From positions 10,558 to 74,557 of the forward strand of contig JBBQEJ010000005.1 in assembly GCA_038320555.1 (NCBI GenBank): 64,000 nt of DNA, read 5' to 3'. Numbering within the stretch: position 1 is the stretch's first letter; each line of letters starts with the position of its first letter. Below the pieces are notes generated by a model, which saw only the letters and a program-made list of their open reading frames with translations, searched no databases and was not told where the DNA came from. The DNA comes from JALZOC01 sp038320555 (lineage in GTDB: Bacteria; Acidobacteriota; Vicinamibacteria; Vicinamibacterales; 2-12-FULL-66-21). Position numbers and translations under genes: made by a program. Positions 31,149 to 39,959 of this stretch are shown here, piece by piece.

Positions 31149-31942
31149 CAGTGGGTTAGCGAATAAATGATTTCGTTGATCTCCATCCGGTACGCCACCG
31201 CCGTGTATTTCACGTAGCCCGGATACTCCGCCGCGTTCGACCACTCCCAGCCGTCGCCCATGTCCACGTTCCAGTTGATGAGCACCATGGCGCGGCCGTT
31301 GTCGTCTTCGATCGCGCGCAGGTGCGCGACGTAGCCACCCTTCTCCCACGTGCGTCCCTGCAGGAACGAACCGAGGCCCGGCGTCTGAGGGAACGAATCG
31401 AACTGGTAGAAGCAGTGGAAAATCGGATGCGCTGGCGGAAGATCGATGATCTTGCGATCGGGAAAGACCCGCCGCAGCTCGCTCTCGACGTTCGCCCATT
31501 CGATGGGACCGTGAAAATCATCGAAGGTCAGCGTGCCTCCTCGCAGCAGGAACTCGCGCAAAATCGGCACCTCTGCGTCCTTCAGCCGCAGGTTCCCCCC
31601 TTCCACGATGTAGATCCATGGATAGGACCACAGGTTCGGATCCTCAATCGTCAGTACGACCGGATCGTTGACCTGAATGGCCGTCGCCGTACGCACGCGG
31701 CGCGACAGGTTCTGGTCGGCCGCGGGTGCGTCGATGAACCACGGTTCGTCTTCGGGGTTGAGGTATCCCGCCCGCGGGACCGTCCAGGCCGTGTAGCGAA
31801 TCCGCGCGAACGTCCACTGCAGTCCGGCGAACCGCGCGTCGGGGGCGTCCGGGTTCTGTGCGTCTGCCCGCGGCGTCAGCCACGCGGCGCCCGCCCACAG
31901 CAGCAGGCCGGCGACAGCCGCTGTGGGAAGGAGCGGCTTCAT
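31148..31942 (-). CDS. Exported DUF4159-type protein
   Basis: The 264-residue product has a signal peptide (to about residue 28, PRADA) and reads as a DUF4159 protein: RFAGLQWTFARIRYTAW, FLLRGGTLTFDDFHGPIEWA, FPDRKIIDLPPAHPIFHCFY and GDGWEWSNAAEYPGYVKYTA. In such proteins a glutamine-amidotransferase-like fold is expected, and the family regularly accompanies MoxR and BatA genes. Function unknown. ATG 31942 overlaps the stop of the TPR peptidase (ATGA) and its own stop overlaps moxR (TGATG), so the three are tightly coupled. Confidence 0.82.
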   Translation of the reverse strand: MKPLLPTAAVAGLLLWAGAAWLTPRADAQNPDAPDARFAGLQWTFARIRYTAWTVPRAGYLNPEDEPWFIDAPAADQNLSRRVRTATAIQVNDPVVLTIEDPNLWSYPWIYIVEGGNLRLKDAEVPILREFLLRGGTLTFDDFHGPIEWANVESELRRVFPDRKIIDLPPAHPIFHCFYQFDSFPQTPGLGSFLQGRTWEKGGYVAHLRAIEDDNGRAMVLINWNVDMGDGWEWSNAAEYPGYVKYTAVAYRMEINEIIYSLTH

Positions 31943-34503
31943 TGCCGAACTCCGGGAGCGCCGGAGCCCTTGATGGATCGCAGCAGCAGGTCCTGCGCGC
32001 GATCGAAGCTCGGCGCGATCTCGAGCGCGGCGAGCGCTTCGACCTTCGCCTCCGCCGGACGGTTCGCGAGCAGGTAGGCCTCGGCCAGATCGCAATGTGC
32101 TGAGGCCTTGTCCGCCGGACCGATGGCCAGGGCGGCCTTGAACTCGCGCACCGCGGTGTCCGGCTGGTTGCTTTTGAGCGCGAGGCGCCCGAGGCCGCTG
32201 TGTGCGAGCGGATCAAACGGGTCGATAGCCACAATCCGGTCGTACGCCAGCAGCAACGCCTGGGGCGCCGACGCCTTCTCGGCGAGTGCCGCAAGACGCC
32301 GTGCGGCCTCGACCGTGGTGTGATCCTGCGCAATCATCGCCCGATACTCGGACATCGCGCGCGCGGTGTCGCCAAGCTGCTCGGCCAGCCGCGCCATGAC
32401 GGCGTGCGGGCTGTCGTCCCCGGTTGCCGCCGGAATCAGCGCCGCAGCTCTTCCGAGCGGCTCGAATGCCGCGCGATCGCCGGCCGCCGCCAGCGCCTCG
32501 CCGTAGGCCAGTTGGGCCCCATAACTGCCGGGATGCTCCGCTGCCACCGCACGCAGCGCCGCCACGTCCGGCTTGGCGGGAGGCGCGCCCCTTTCACCGG
32601 GGGCGGCGGGGCCGGTCGATCCGGGAATCGCGCGGAGCGCCGCTCGAAGCGGCCCGAACCGCGCATCGAGCGCCTTGTCGAACGATCCCTGCAGATCAGG
32701 CAGCGTGACGCCGATCGTCTTCTCGATTGCCGCGTCCCCTTCCAGCCCCTGGCCGTACGATCGCACGAGCGCCTGGAGCTTGGCATCTCCATACGTCCGC
32801 ACGACGTGATCGACGAGCAGCGACGCTTCGAAATACGCCAGCGCGATCGTGTCGGGCCGCGTGAATCCGGAGTTCAGATCCGCGAGCTTCAGGGTCTTGC
32901 CGCGTTCGAGCGCCATCGCAAAGGGGATTTCCATCTCGCGTCCCCACTCGGGACGGGCCTGGGTTTCCTCGTACTCCGAGATGCCTTCGGTGAGCCACCG
33001 AGGCACGCGCTGGTTCGACATCTGCAGCGTGATGACATGCGTCATCTCGTGCCAGAGCGTGGCCTGCCACGAGAACGGCCGGCCCGGGTGCGCATGAGGC
33101 GAATCGAGCGACACAACACGGCCGAAACACGCGCCGAGCGCGCCGATCATGCCGGGCAGCCCGACGGTGCGCACGGCGAAGTCGTCGTGCTTGGGAAAAA
33201 TCTCGACGAGAATCGGTCCCTTCGGCGTGAAGTGGTACTTCGCCGACAGCGTCTTCAGCGCTTCCTGCGCGAGCGGCATGGCATACTCACGCATCACGGG
33301 AGCTTCATCGGGATCCAGCTTCAGGATGATGTCGCCTTCGGGAATTTCGACGAACTTGTCGAGCGTATCGAGCAGCGCGAGCAGGTTGTAGGTGACGACG
33401 TCGTACGGGTCGATCTTGAACGCGCGATCGAGCGCCTGACGCGCCTGCGCCTCATCGCCTGTACGCATCAGGTGCATGCCGAGCTCCGCATACGCCCGCG
33501 CGTTCGTCGGATCGAGCGCGACCGCTTCGCGCGCGAGGCCGACCGCCTCGTCGAATCGGTAGTTGTGCGCGGTGAGCTGAGACGCGACCCGATAGATCTC
33601 TCCGTAGGCCGGATTGATCGCGAGCGTGCTCTTGACCTCCGCGTCGAACGCCGTCCGCCCGCCTCGAACATACGTAATCGCCGCGGCCAGCGCGCGCGCC
33701 TCAAGGTGCGACGGATTCTGCGCCAGCACGCGCGCAATGCGCTCACGCGCCGCGTCCCACCTCGTGTTGTCGAGATCGAGCTCCGCGAGGAGCAACTCCG
33801 CGTCCGCCAGGTGTGGATCAATTTCGAGCGCGCGGGTGGCGGCGGCGGCCGCGGCCGCTGGATCGTCTTCAGCCAGGGCGCGCCCCAGGCCGGCGTGCGC
33901 CGGTGCCCACTCGGGATCCTGCGCAAGCACCTGCTGGAAGGACTTCACCGCCTCCGTGTAGTTGTACGTTTCGAGAAACAACAGACCCCACGCGGTATCG
34001 ACCGCCGGGTTCGACCCGGCCGCCGCAGCCGAGCGGAAGAGGCCGTTCGCCTCGCGCGATCGCCCCAACGCTTCGGCTGCCCGGCCTGCACGGGTCAGCG
34101 ACGCGGGATCGTTCTCCGATGATCGGAAAAGCACATTCAGGAGCTGTGAGGCGTCGCCGGCGCGGCCGAGTCTCTGGAACACCAGAGCTAGTTCGAGGGC
34201 CGCGTCGCTGAGCGGAGCTCGGTTGGCTGCCGGCTGCAGCATCCCGATCGCCTCGGTGTACCGTCCTGTGCCGACGGCGAGATGCGCCAGCACCGCGATC
34301 GCCGCGGGATCGCCGGCGGGTCGGGTCTTCGCCAGCGTCTCTGCCTCGGCCGGCTTTCCGTGCGCGATGGCACGCCAGGCGCTCGCAGGGAATGGCAGCG
34401 GCGCCGCAGCCGCCTGCTGACTGTGCGATGGCCCGGTGACCGCCGTCCAGACGCAGAGCGAAGCAAAAAGAACGATCGCCGGCCGGAAGGGGAGGTGTCG
34501 CAT
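31939..34503 (-). CDS. TPR protein with peptidase MA-like HExxH domain
   Basis: The 854-residue exported protein (signal peptide to about residue 29) has tetratricopeptide repeats at roughly 60-370 (YTEAVKSFQQVLAQDPEWAP, DEAVGLAREAVALDPTNARA) and again at 640-850, flanking a gluzincin domain: H485, E486 and H489 in WHEMTHVITLQM, with the downstream RWLTEGISEYEE supplying the third ligand, as in peptidase MA family proteins. First gene of the Bat-like operon. ATG 34503 lies 12 bases after an exact TATAAT. An open frame extends upstream to 35514 but that part is antisense to the next gene and not coding. Confidence 0.85.
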   Translation of the reverse strand: MRHLPFRPAIVLFASLCVWTAVTGPSHSQQAAAAPLPFPASAWRAIAHGKPAEAETLAKTRPAGDPAAIAVLAHLAVGTGRYTEAIGMLQPAANRAPLSDAALELALVFQRLGRAGDASQLLNVLFRSSENDPASLTRAGRAAEALGRSREANGLFRSAAAAGSNPAVDTAWGLLFLETYNYTEAVKSFQQVLAQDPEWAPAHAGLGRALAEDDPAAAAAAATRALEIDPHLADAELLLAELDLDNTRWDAARERIARVLAQNPSHLEARALAAAITYVRGGRTAFDAEVKSTLAINPAYGEIYRVASQLTAHNYRFDEAVGLAREAVALDPTNARAYAELGMHLMRTGDEAQARQALDRAFKIDPYDVVTYNLLALLDTLDKFVEIPEGDIILKLDPDEAPVMREYAMPLAQEALKTLSAKYHFTPKGPILVEIFPKHDDFAVRTVGLPGMIGALGACFGRVVSLDSPHAHPGRPFSWQATLWHEMTHVITLQMSNQRVPRWLTEGISEYEETQARPEWGREMEIPFAMALERGKTLKLADLNSGFTRPDTIALAYFEASLLVDHVVRTYGDAKLQALVRSYGQGLEGDAAIEKTIGVTLPDLQGSFDKALDARFGPLRAALRAIPGSTGPAAPGERGAPPAKPDVAALRAVAAEHPGSYGAQLAYGEALAAAGDRAAFEPLGRAAALIPAATGDDSPHAVMARLAEQLGDTARAMSEYRAMIAQDHTTVEAARRLAALAEKASAPQALLLAYDRIVAIDPFDPLAHSGLGRLALKSNQPDTAVREFKAALAIGPADKASAHCDLAEAYLLANRPAEAKVEALAALEIAPSFDRAQDLLLRSIKGSGAPGVRQ

Positions 34504-34515
34504 GTCCCTGATTGG

Positions 34516-34521
34516 ATTATA
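34516..34521 (-). promoter_or_regulatory. TATAAT -10 box of the Bat-like operon
   Basis: Exact TATAAT on the minus strand, 12 bases upstream of ATG 34503. The predicted leader is about five bases and has no ribosome site. It would drive the whole eight-gene unit. Confidence 0.45.
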
Positions 34522-34637
34522 GAAGGTTCCCGTGCGATCAGCGGGCTTCCGCCTGTCGGTAAGACGGCGGCGGCACGCAGACAGTTTGGCGCGAGAGGCC
34601 GATGCCTCCGCTGTTCGACCTGGCTCAGGCGCGTCCG

Positions 34638-36104
34638 CTAATAGAGAGCCCTCCAGGTGAAGAAGAGCGTGGCGCACAAGCCCTGGCCGATTCCGAAAAC
34701 TGCAGCCCATGCAGGAACGTTCCGCGGCGCGACGAGTATCGCGAGTGCCAGGAACAGCGGAAACAACGTGGCGCTCAGACGTCCCATCGACAGCAGGCCT
34801 CCTGCGAAGAGCGGCGGGACGAGATTGACGAGCACAAATGCGCCCCACGCGGGGCCCAGCCGTCGAAACACAGGATAGGTGAGCGCAAGGGCGAAAAGAA
34901 CGCCGAGGGCGTTCAGCGTGTTGAACGGATTGTTCGTCACGACTTGCACAAGTGGCTCGTTGCGCACGTGGTCGAAGGCGGCGACGATCGGTCCGAGGCC
35001 TTGGTACGTCCGTCCCCAGGCTTCGTGACTGCGTGCCCAGGCGAACCAGACGCCGGTCAATCGGTAGAGGTACGCCGTAAAGAGCAACATGCCGATCCCG
35101 GGCATCGCGGCCGCGAGCAGCCGCACGCCAAGCGCCCGCACCGTCGAACCCATCGGGCGCTCGGCACGTCCGGCATTGTCGGCAGCTCTCACATCCTGAT
35201 AGATCTGTTGCAGCGCCAGAACCGCGAGCGGAATGCTGACGAAGCAGCCGTTCGGCCTCGTGAGGCCAACGAGCAGTCCCCAGAGAGACGCGGCGATCCA
35301 GTCGCGGTGGAGAAAGTGGTAACAGGCGGCGGCGGCGCCAAGCAGGAACAGCGATTCGGTGTACGGCGCATTGTAGAACAGCGCAAACGGATAGGCGGCA
35401 AGGAGAAGTGTGGCACCGGCCGCGCGCTCTGGCCCGATAAGATCGGATCCCAACCGTGTCACGTAGGCCAGAGCCCAGAAAAATGCGCCAAGCGAAATGA
35501 CGACGCCCGCCCATAACGCGCGCAGCATCCGCCGCTCACGCGGAACGGTTCGATCCGACATTCCGAACACCGCGCCGAGCGGCCGCATCAGCATCGGCAT
35601 CGCCGGAAAGAACGCGATGTTCCGCTGGCGCTGGAACGTGTGATCCCACGTGTAGCCGTCGAGCGCGATGTCGCCGTACCATCCGGCATCGAACCGCGCA
35701 GGCAGATTTGCCAGCGGATCTCTTGAGAGCACGAACCCCGGCGTGGCCGACAGGCCGATGGTGACAACGGCAAAGAAGGCGACCAGGAACACCGCGGGAC
35801 GCGTCGCGACAAACGCGCGCAACGCCGCCGCAACATTCGGCCGCGCGACGACCGCGGCGTGAGCCCTCCTCACACGCCCCAGGATGCTCGGCCGCGGCCA
35901 TAACAGGTGCCGCGCGATCTGGACGCACGCCGCCGCGTAGACCAGAAGCAGCGGAGGCGGGGGAAAGATCAGGACATTCCGGACAAACACGGCGGGGGTC
36001 GCCACGAGCGCGCACCATGCCGCCGCGGCAATCAGAACGGCGGTCATGATATCGGCAATCCGCGCGCCCCTGGTCAGCGGGTCAATGTCGGGTATCACAG
36101 GCAT
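34638..36104 (-). CDS. PIG-V-like mannosyltransferase family membrane protein
   Basis: The 488-residue protein is highly hydrophobic with about ten spans. ARFDAGWYGDIALDGYTWDH near residue 140 is the conserved acidic luminal loop of PIG-V/GT76-like mannosyltransferases (xRWDxxWYxxIAxxGY), and FFPAMPMLMRPL and YPFALFYNAPYTESLFLLGA fit the same family, which uses polyprenyl-phosphate sugars. In bacteria these probably glycosylate lipids or proteins on the outer face; the acceptor is unknown. The 134 bp to the TPR gene hold only its promoter. ATG 36104 retained, others possible. Confidence 0.8.
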   Translation of the reverse strand: MPVIPDIDPLTRGARIADIMTAVLIAAAAWCALVATPAVFVRNVLIFPPPPLLLVYAAACVQIARHLLWPRPSILGRVRRAHAAVVARPNVAAALRAFVATRPAVFLVAFFAVVTIGLSATPGFVLSRDPLANLPARFDAGWYGDIALDGYTWDHTFQRQRNIAFFPAMPMLMRPLGAVFGMSDRTVPRERRMLRALWAGVVISLGAFFWALAYVTRLGSDLIGPERAAGATLLLAAYPFALFYNAPYTESLFLLGAAAACYHFLHRDWIAASLWGLLVGLTRPNGCFVSIPLAVLALQQIYQDVRAADNAGRAERPMGSTVRALGVRLLAAAMPGIGMLLFTAYLYRLTGVWFAWARSHEAWGRTYQGLGPIVAAFDHVRNEPLVQVVTNNPFNTLNALGVLFALALTYPVFRRLGPAWGAFVLVNLVPPLFAGGLLSMGRLSATLFPLFLALAILVAPRNVPAWAAVFGIGQGLCATLFFTWRALY

Positions 36105-36168
36105 GAGTCGAGGCAGCAGAGTACTCTAGCGAAGCTGAGTTCCACTAGAGACACAGCAGAGTAAATTC

Positions 36169-36236
36169 ACCACAGAGGTAGCAGAGTAAACGGAGTCTAA
36201 AGAATTTTTCTCTGTTTCCTCCGCTATCTCTGTGGT
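36169..36236. repeat. ACCACAGAG...CTCTGTGGT palindromic spacer, second copy
   Basis: Same ends and AACGGAG core words as the copy at 13737-13802. It lies between two minus-strand genes in the 183-bp gap 36105-36287, which holds nothing else apart from a partial AGCAGAG duplicate at about 36150. Confidence 0.7.
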
Positions 36237-36287
36237 GAAGACCCTCCGATATCTCCGTCCGCTCCGCTCCCTCCAATGCGCAGGCCC

Positions 36288-37895
36288 TCATTTCCGCAGC
36301 TCGTATAACGATGACGGCGCGCCGTACCATTCCGCGCTGGCGATGTGCCGCACGCGCGGCATCGTCTCGAGGCGCTTGACGGTGGCGGCGCAGACCTCCG
36401 GTTCCCACAACCGGCAATGCACGGCGATATGCGTCACACCCGTCCGGGCAAGATAGTCGAGCGAGCTCGGATCGGGGAACCCGGACGTGCCGTCGACGAG
36501 CGCCGCGTACGAGCGCGGATTGAAGCCGCTGTAGCCGTTGACCATCGGCGTCCAATGCCAGATGGAGAAATACATATACGGAAGATTCTCGGCAAACCGA
36601 TCCGGCTGCGCGTGGATCGGAAACTCGAACAACACCGCACCCGTCTTCGGAATCGATGCATAGATGCCCGGCGAGAAACGCCACATCGGCAGCCGGTCGT
36701 ACCGCGGCCACGCGTCCACCATCAACGCCAGCGTGAAGAACGCAAGGGCGGCCGGGCGCGCGCGCGCGCCGGGTATACGCGCGAGTAACCGGCCGGCTCC
36801 CGCACCCGCGAGCACCGCAATCGTCAACCCGACGAGTATTCCGAATCGCGCAGGCACGCGGACCGACCGAAACGGCCATGCGAACCTGTACAAAGCCGGA
36901 TAGAACACACCGTGCACACCGAGCGAGCCGTCGAACGCCACCACGCCCGCGGCGATGAAGGCCGTGCGGGTCGCGGTGAGCGGCGGCCACGCGCCGGCGG
37001 CCGCAAGCGACAGAGGCACCAGGCCCGGAAACAACGCGCGCTCCGCGTGGACGACGCGCGGAAGAAACGCGCGATACGTCGGGTTGCCGACACCCGGACG
37101 GAGGTAGTCCAACGGAACCGCGCTGAACTCCGCGACGCTTTCTGCCTGCCGGACGCCGCGTGCGGAAGCCGACGCGATGTACGCGCCGGCCAGAGGCCAC
37201 ACCAGTATCGCCGCAAGGCATCCCCCCGCGGCCGCGTACACGACGCGGACACCTGGTACTTTCCACGCGCCTGCCAGGACGACGGCAAACACCGCGGCAT
37301 ACACCGCGAGAAACAGGCCGTAATACATCGACGAGTACCACTGCGCCGCGAGCGCCAGCGCGAGCACGAGGGCGTACCGGCGTCGCCCGTCGCGCAGAAT
37401 GCGATGCACTGCCAGCAGCACCACCGGCATCCACATCGTCATCTGCAGCTCCAGGTGGCTCAGATGGTTGAGGCGAAATGGACAGAGCGTGAACGTGACG
37501 GCAGTAATCCAGGCGGAAGGGCGTCCGTATCCGAGGGCGCGCACGAGCAGGTACGCGGAAAGACCGGACAGGATGAATGCCGCGAGAAGAACCTCGTTAT
37601 AGGCGACGACCGGATGCACGCCCGCCCACGCAAGCGGCGCCGCGGCGAGAGCCGGAAGGATCATCGAATCCGAATAGGTGAGCGTGGCGGGAAGCGGATA
37701 AAAAATGTTCGCGTCAAACAGGTGTCTCGGATCGTGGGCAATCTGGTGCTGCACCCAGGCGATCCGCCACATGGAGAAGATCGGATCGCCGCGATCAGGG
37801 ACAGCGTATAAGTCGGCGGCCTGCTGATGCAGGATCGTCAACGTCACCGCGACGAGCCCCAGGAACACCGCGGCGATCTCGCCGTGCCTGCTCAC
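36288..37895 (-). CDS. Polytopic membrane protein, glycosyltransferase-like (GT-C type)
   Basis: The 535-residue protein has about 11 hydrophobic spans over residues 1-400 and a C-terminal hydrophilic domain. The loop after the first span contains VPDRGDPIFSMWRIAWVQHQ, with acidic residues as in GT-C glycosyltransferases, and FYPLPATLTYSDSMIL. The C-terminal domain (MVNGYSGFNPRSYAALVDG) matches a segment common in large acidobacterial membrane proteins of this type. Exact sugar or acceptor unknown. It is downstream of palindromic element B (37911-38130) and adjacent to the PIG-V-like gene, so the two may cooperate in surface glycosylation. Confidence 0.68.
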   Translation of the reverse strand: MSRHGEIAAVFLGLVAVTLTILHQQAADLYAVPDRGDPIFSMWRIAWVQHQIAHDPRHLFDANIFYPLPATLTYSDSMILPALAAAPLAWAGVHPVVAYNEVLLAAFILSGLSAYLLVRALGYGRPSAWITAVTFTLCPFRLNHLSHLELQMTMWMPVVLLAVHRILRDGRRRYALVLALALAAQWYSSMYYGLFLAVYAAVFAVVLAGAWKVPGVRVVYAAAGGCLAAILVWPLAGAYIASASARGVRQAESVAEFSAVPLDYLRPGVGNPTYRAFLPRVVHAERALFPGLVPLSLAAAGAWPPLTATRTAFIAAGVVAFDGSLGVHGVFYPALYRFAWPFRSVRVPARFGILVGLTIAVLAGAGAGRLLARIPGARARPAALAFFTLALMVDAWPRYDRLPMWRFSPGIYASIPKTGAVLFEFPIHAQPDRFAENLPYMYFSIWHWTPMVNGYSGFNPRSYAALVDGTSGFPDPSSLDYLARTGVTHIAVHCRLWEPEVCAATVKRLETMPRVRHIASAEWYGAPSSLYELRK

Positions 37896-37910
37896 GAATC
37901 ACTCATCACG

Positions 37911-38130
37911 AATCACTAATCACTAGTCTAGAACTGTTTCAAAACCTCTCGCGCCGCGATCGCCGAGTGTGTCGCGCAGAGAGCGCCGAGGACGCAGGGG
38001 GGCGCGGGAGCGACCGGATCGCCCGCGGGCGACCGCGAGGCCGGGTGATCCGGTCCCCGCCGCGCTTCTCGGCGTGCTCAGCGTCCTCCGCGCGACATAC
38101 TCCGCGATCTCCCCGAGAGACTAATCACGA
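37911..38130. repeat. Long palindromic dispersed element, copy B (inverted)
   Basis: The reverse complement of this segment aligns with 677-909 along almost its whole length, including CGCGGAGTATGTCGCGCGGA, GGACGCTGAGCACGC, TGCGTCCTCGGCGC, CGCGACACACTC and the end CGCGAGAGGTTTTGAAAC, AGTTCTAG. The flanks are AATCACTAATCACTAG and CTAATCACGAA. It fills most of the 257-bp gap 37896-38152, which otherwise contains iterated AATCACGAATCACT and CCGCGAAACGCGAACCGCG. Confidence 0.75.
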
Positions 38131-38152
38131 ACCGCGAAACGCGAACCGCGCA

Positions 38153-38668
38153 TCACGAATCGCGGCTCCCGGCCAGCGCTCGCTCTTCGACCCGAATCCG
38201 CCCAGCGATGAGGATACCGAAGACGACGACCGACAGCGTACCTGCGATCGGCGCCTGGGCCATCAGCGCCATCCCCGCCAGCTCCCCCATCACCCCGAGA
38301 TAATTCGGGTGGCGCATGAACCGGTAGGGACCGCTCGTAATCCGCGTGGAGTCGGGAGGCACGAGCACGCGGAAGGTCCACCTCTCGCCAAGCGTCGCGA
38401 TCGCCCAGTACTTGATCGTCTTGGCAAGCACGAAGACAACCGTCCCGGCAATGAACACCGCATTCGGCTGCGCACGGCGGGCCCAGGCCTCGAACGCCAT
38501 CGCAAGAAATGCCGCGGGATACGCCAGTTGCATCAGCGGAAACACGTCGTTTTTGGGTTCGGCCGCGCCGGCCGATCGCAGGGCGCGATCGTGGCGGCCC
38601 GCCAGTCGCTTCTCGAACGCCATGGGGAGAAACGCCAGTGCCAGGAGGAGGACGAACAGGGGATCCAT
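38153..38668 (-). CDS. Isoprenylcysteine carboxyl methyltransferase (ICMT) family protein
   Basis: A 171-residue membrane protein with four to five spans and the C-terminal SAM-binding signature of the ICMT/PEMT group: SGPYRFMRHPNYLGVMGEL followed by RIRVEERAL. Bacterial members methylate small lipophilic products; for example BpsB and SrsB O-methylate alkylpyrones and alkylresorcinols made by type III PKS. Here it follows a flavin oxidoreductase with a TGATG overlap and a ketosynthase gene upstream, so a lipid or polyketide substrate is likely but inferred. ATG 38668 set by that overlap. Confidence 0.8.
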   Translation of the reverse strand: MDPLFVLLLALAFLPMAFEKRLAGRHDRALRSAGAAEPKNDVFPLMQLAYPAAFLAMAFEAWARRAQPNAVFIAGTVVFVLAKTIKYWAIATLGERWTFRVLVPPDSTRITSGPYRFMRHPNYLGVMGELAGMALMAQAPIAGTLSVVVFGILIAGRIRVEERALAGSRDS

Positions 38669-39798
38669 CAGGCGGCGTGAATGTCGCCGGCGTATCTGAT
38701 CGCGTGCCGCAGCAACTGCGGCAGCACGGCGGCGCCGTACCCTGCCGCACGGACGGTGCCCGGATAGCCGACGAGCCAGCGCATGGTGCGATTGAAGCGC
38801 CACTTGGCGGAGAATTCGCGGCGGCGCGCGGCCAGCAGGCGGACGTGGGCGGAGGCCGTTCCGTGCTCGAGCGCGTGGAGCGCCTCGCCGGCAGCCAGCT
38901 CCGCACCACGAAGCGCGAAGCGCAAACCGTCGCCGGTCATCGGGTCGACGAAGCCCGAGGCGTCACCCGCGAGCAGCAGCCCTGGAGCACCTGCCACGTC
39001 ACAATCAACGGCCAGTGGGCCCAGGCAGATCGGTTCCGCAATCATGCGCGCGTCCGCAAACCGGCCGCGGAGTTGAGCGTCGCCCAGCAACGCGGCAATC
39101 AGCAGGTCCTTCGGCGATCGTCCATCAAGCGTCGGTGTGACGAGGCATGCATTGGTGACACGGTTGGGCAGCGGCGCAACGCCCAGGTAATGCCCGGCCC
39201 GCACGTGCATCTCGCCAAACGCCGTCATGCTGCTGACGTTCTCGAAGTAGCCGCCGACCGCCCAGCGTCGAGGGCGCACGGCGGATCGCGACAGTCCCAG
39301 ACCGCGTGCCACGCGCGAATACCGGCCGTCGGCCGCAATCACGAGGCGTGCGGTCACGTGGAGCGATCTGGCGTCGCGGCCTTTGACGGCAAGCCCCGCA
39401 ATCTCGGGCTCATGGCCCGATGAATCAACGATGGCGCCCTGCACCAGCACGCCCTGCTCGATACGCGCGCCCGCACCCGCAGCCGCCATCACCAGCGCGC
39501 CGTCGAGCTCGCGGCGCCCCAGAGCCCGCCCGCACACGGAATCGTACCGTCCTTCGACACGCACCCCTTCGTCGCCCGTGACGATCATTCCCGCAAGCGG
39601 GAGCGAGCCACCCGTTGCGCACTCAAGCCCGAGCCGGTCGAGGACCGCGAGCGCCCCCGGATTCAGCGTATCGCCACACAGTTTCTGGCGCGGAAACTCT
39701 GCCCGATCGAAGACGAGCACCCGCGCCCCGGCCCGCGCGAGGATCGTCGCCGCGATGGCTCCCGCCGGCCCCGCGCCCGCGATCAGGACATCAAGCAT
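38668..39798 (-). CDS. FAD-dependent oxidoreductase, geranylgeranyl reductase/PHBH-like
   Basis: The 376-residue flavoprotein starts with the dinucleotide-binding motif LIAGAGPAGAIAATILARAG and has the second FAD motif GLLLAGDASGFVDPMTGDGL near residue 270. KLCGDTLNPGALAVLDRLGL is characteristic of geranylgeranyl-reductase-like and related halogenase/hydroxylase flavoproteins. It could reduce an isoprenoid or hydroxylate an aromatic polyketide. Co-transcribed with the ketosynthase upstream (152-bp gap with palindromic repeat) and ICMT-like gene downstream (overlap). No signal peptide. Confidence 0.82.
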   Translation of the reverse strand: MLDVLIAGAGPAGAIAATILARAGARVLVFDRAEFPRQKLCGDTLNPGALAVLDRLGLECATGGSLPLAGMIVTGDEGVRVEGRYDSVCGRALGRRELDGALVMAAAGAGARIEQGVLVQGAIVDSSGHEPEIAGLAVKGRDARSLHVTARLVIAADGRYSRVARGLGLSRSAVRPRRWAVGGYFENVSSMTAFGEMHVRAGHYLGVAPLPNRVTNACLVTPTLDGRSPKDLLIAALLGDAQLRGRFADARMIAEPICLGPLAVDCDVAGAPGLLLAGDASGFVDPMTGDGLRFALRGAELAAGEALHALEHGTASAHVRLLAARRREFSAKWRFNRTMRWLVGYPGTVRAAGYGAAVLPQLLRHAIRYAGDIHAA

Positions 39799-39810
39799 GT
39801 CGCATCCGGG

Positions 39811-39959
39811 AGTTGACGAAGATAACGGAGTTCAAAGCGAAGCAACGGTGTAAACGGAGACGAACGAAGATTGATTGGGTTTTCATGAAAACTCTTCTTC
39901 GTTCTTTCTTCGTTCTCTTCGTTCCTTCGTTGTGAACTTCGTGAACTTCGTTAACTTCG
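39811..39959. repeat. GAAGTTAACGAAG-type palindromic spacer
   Basis: Left side: AGTTGACGAAGATAACGGAG and GTAAACGGAGACGAACGAAG; right side: CTTCTTCGTTCTTTCTTCGT, CTTCGTTCCTTCGTTG and CTTCGTTAACTTCG. The stop codon of the ketosynthase gene (39951) lies within the right arm. Same word family as 1-150. Confidence 0.6.

Noticed and set aside
32200..34122. 640-codon plus-strand open frame over the TPR/peptidase gene
   Set aside because: Mirror of the real minus-strand gene; no domain motifs, biased composition.
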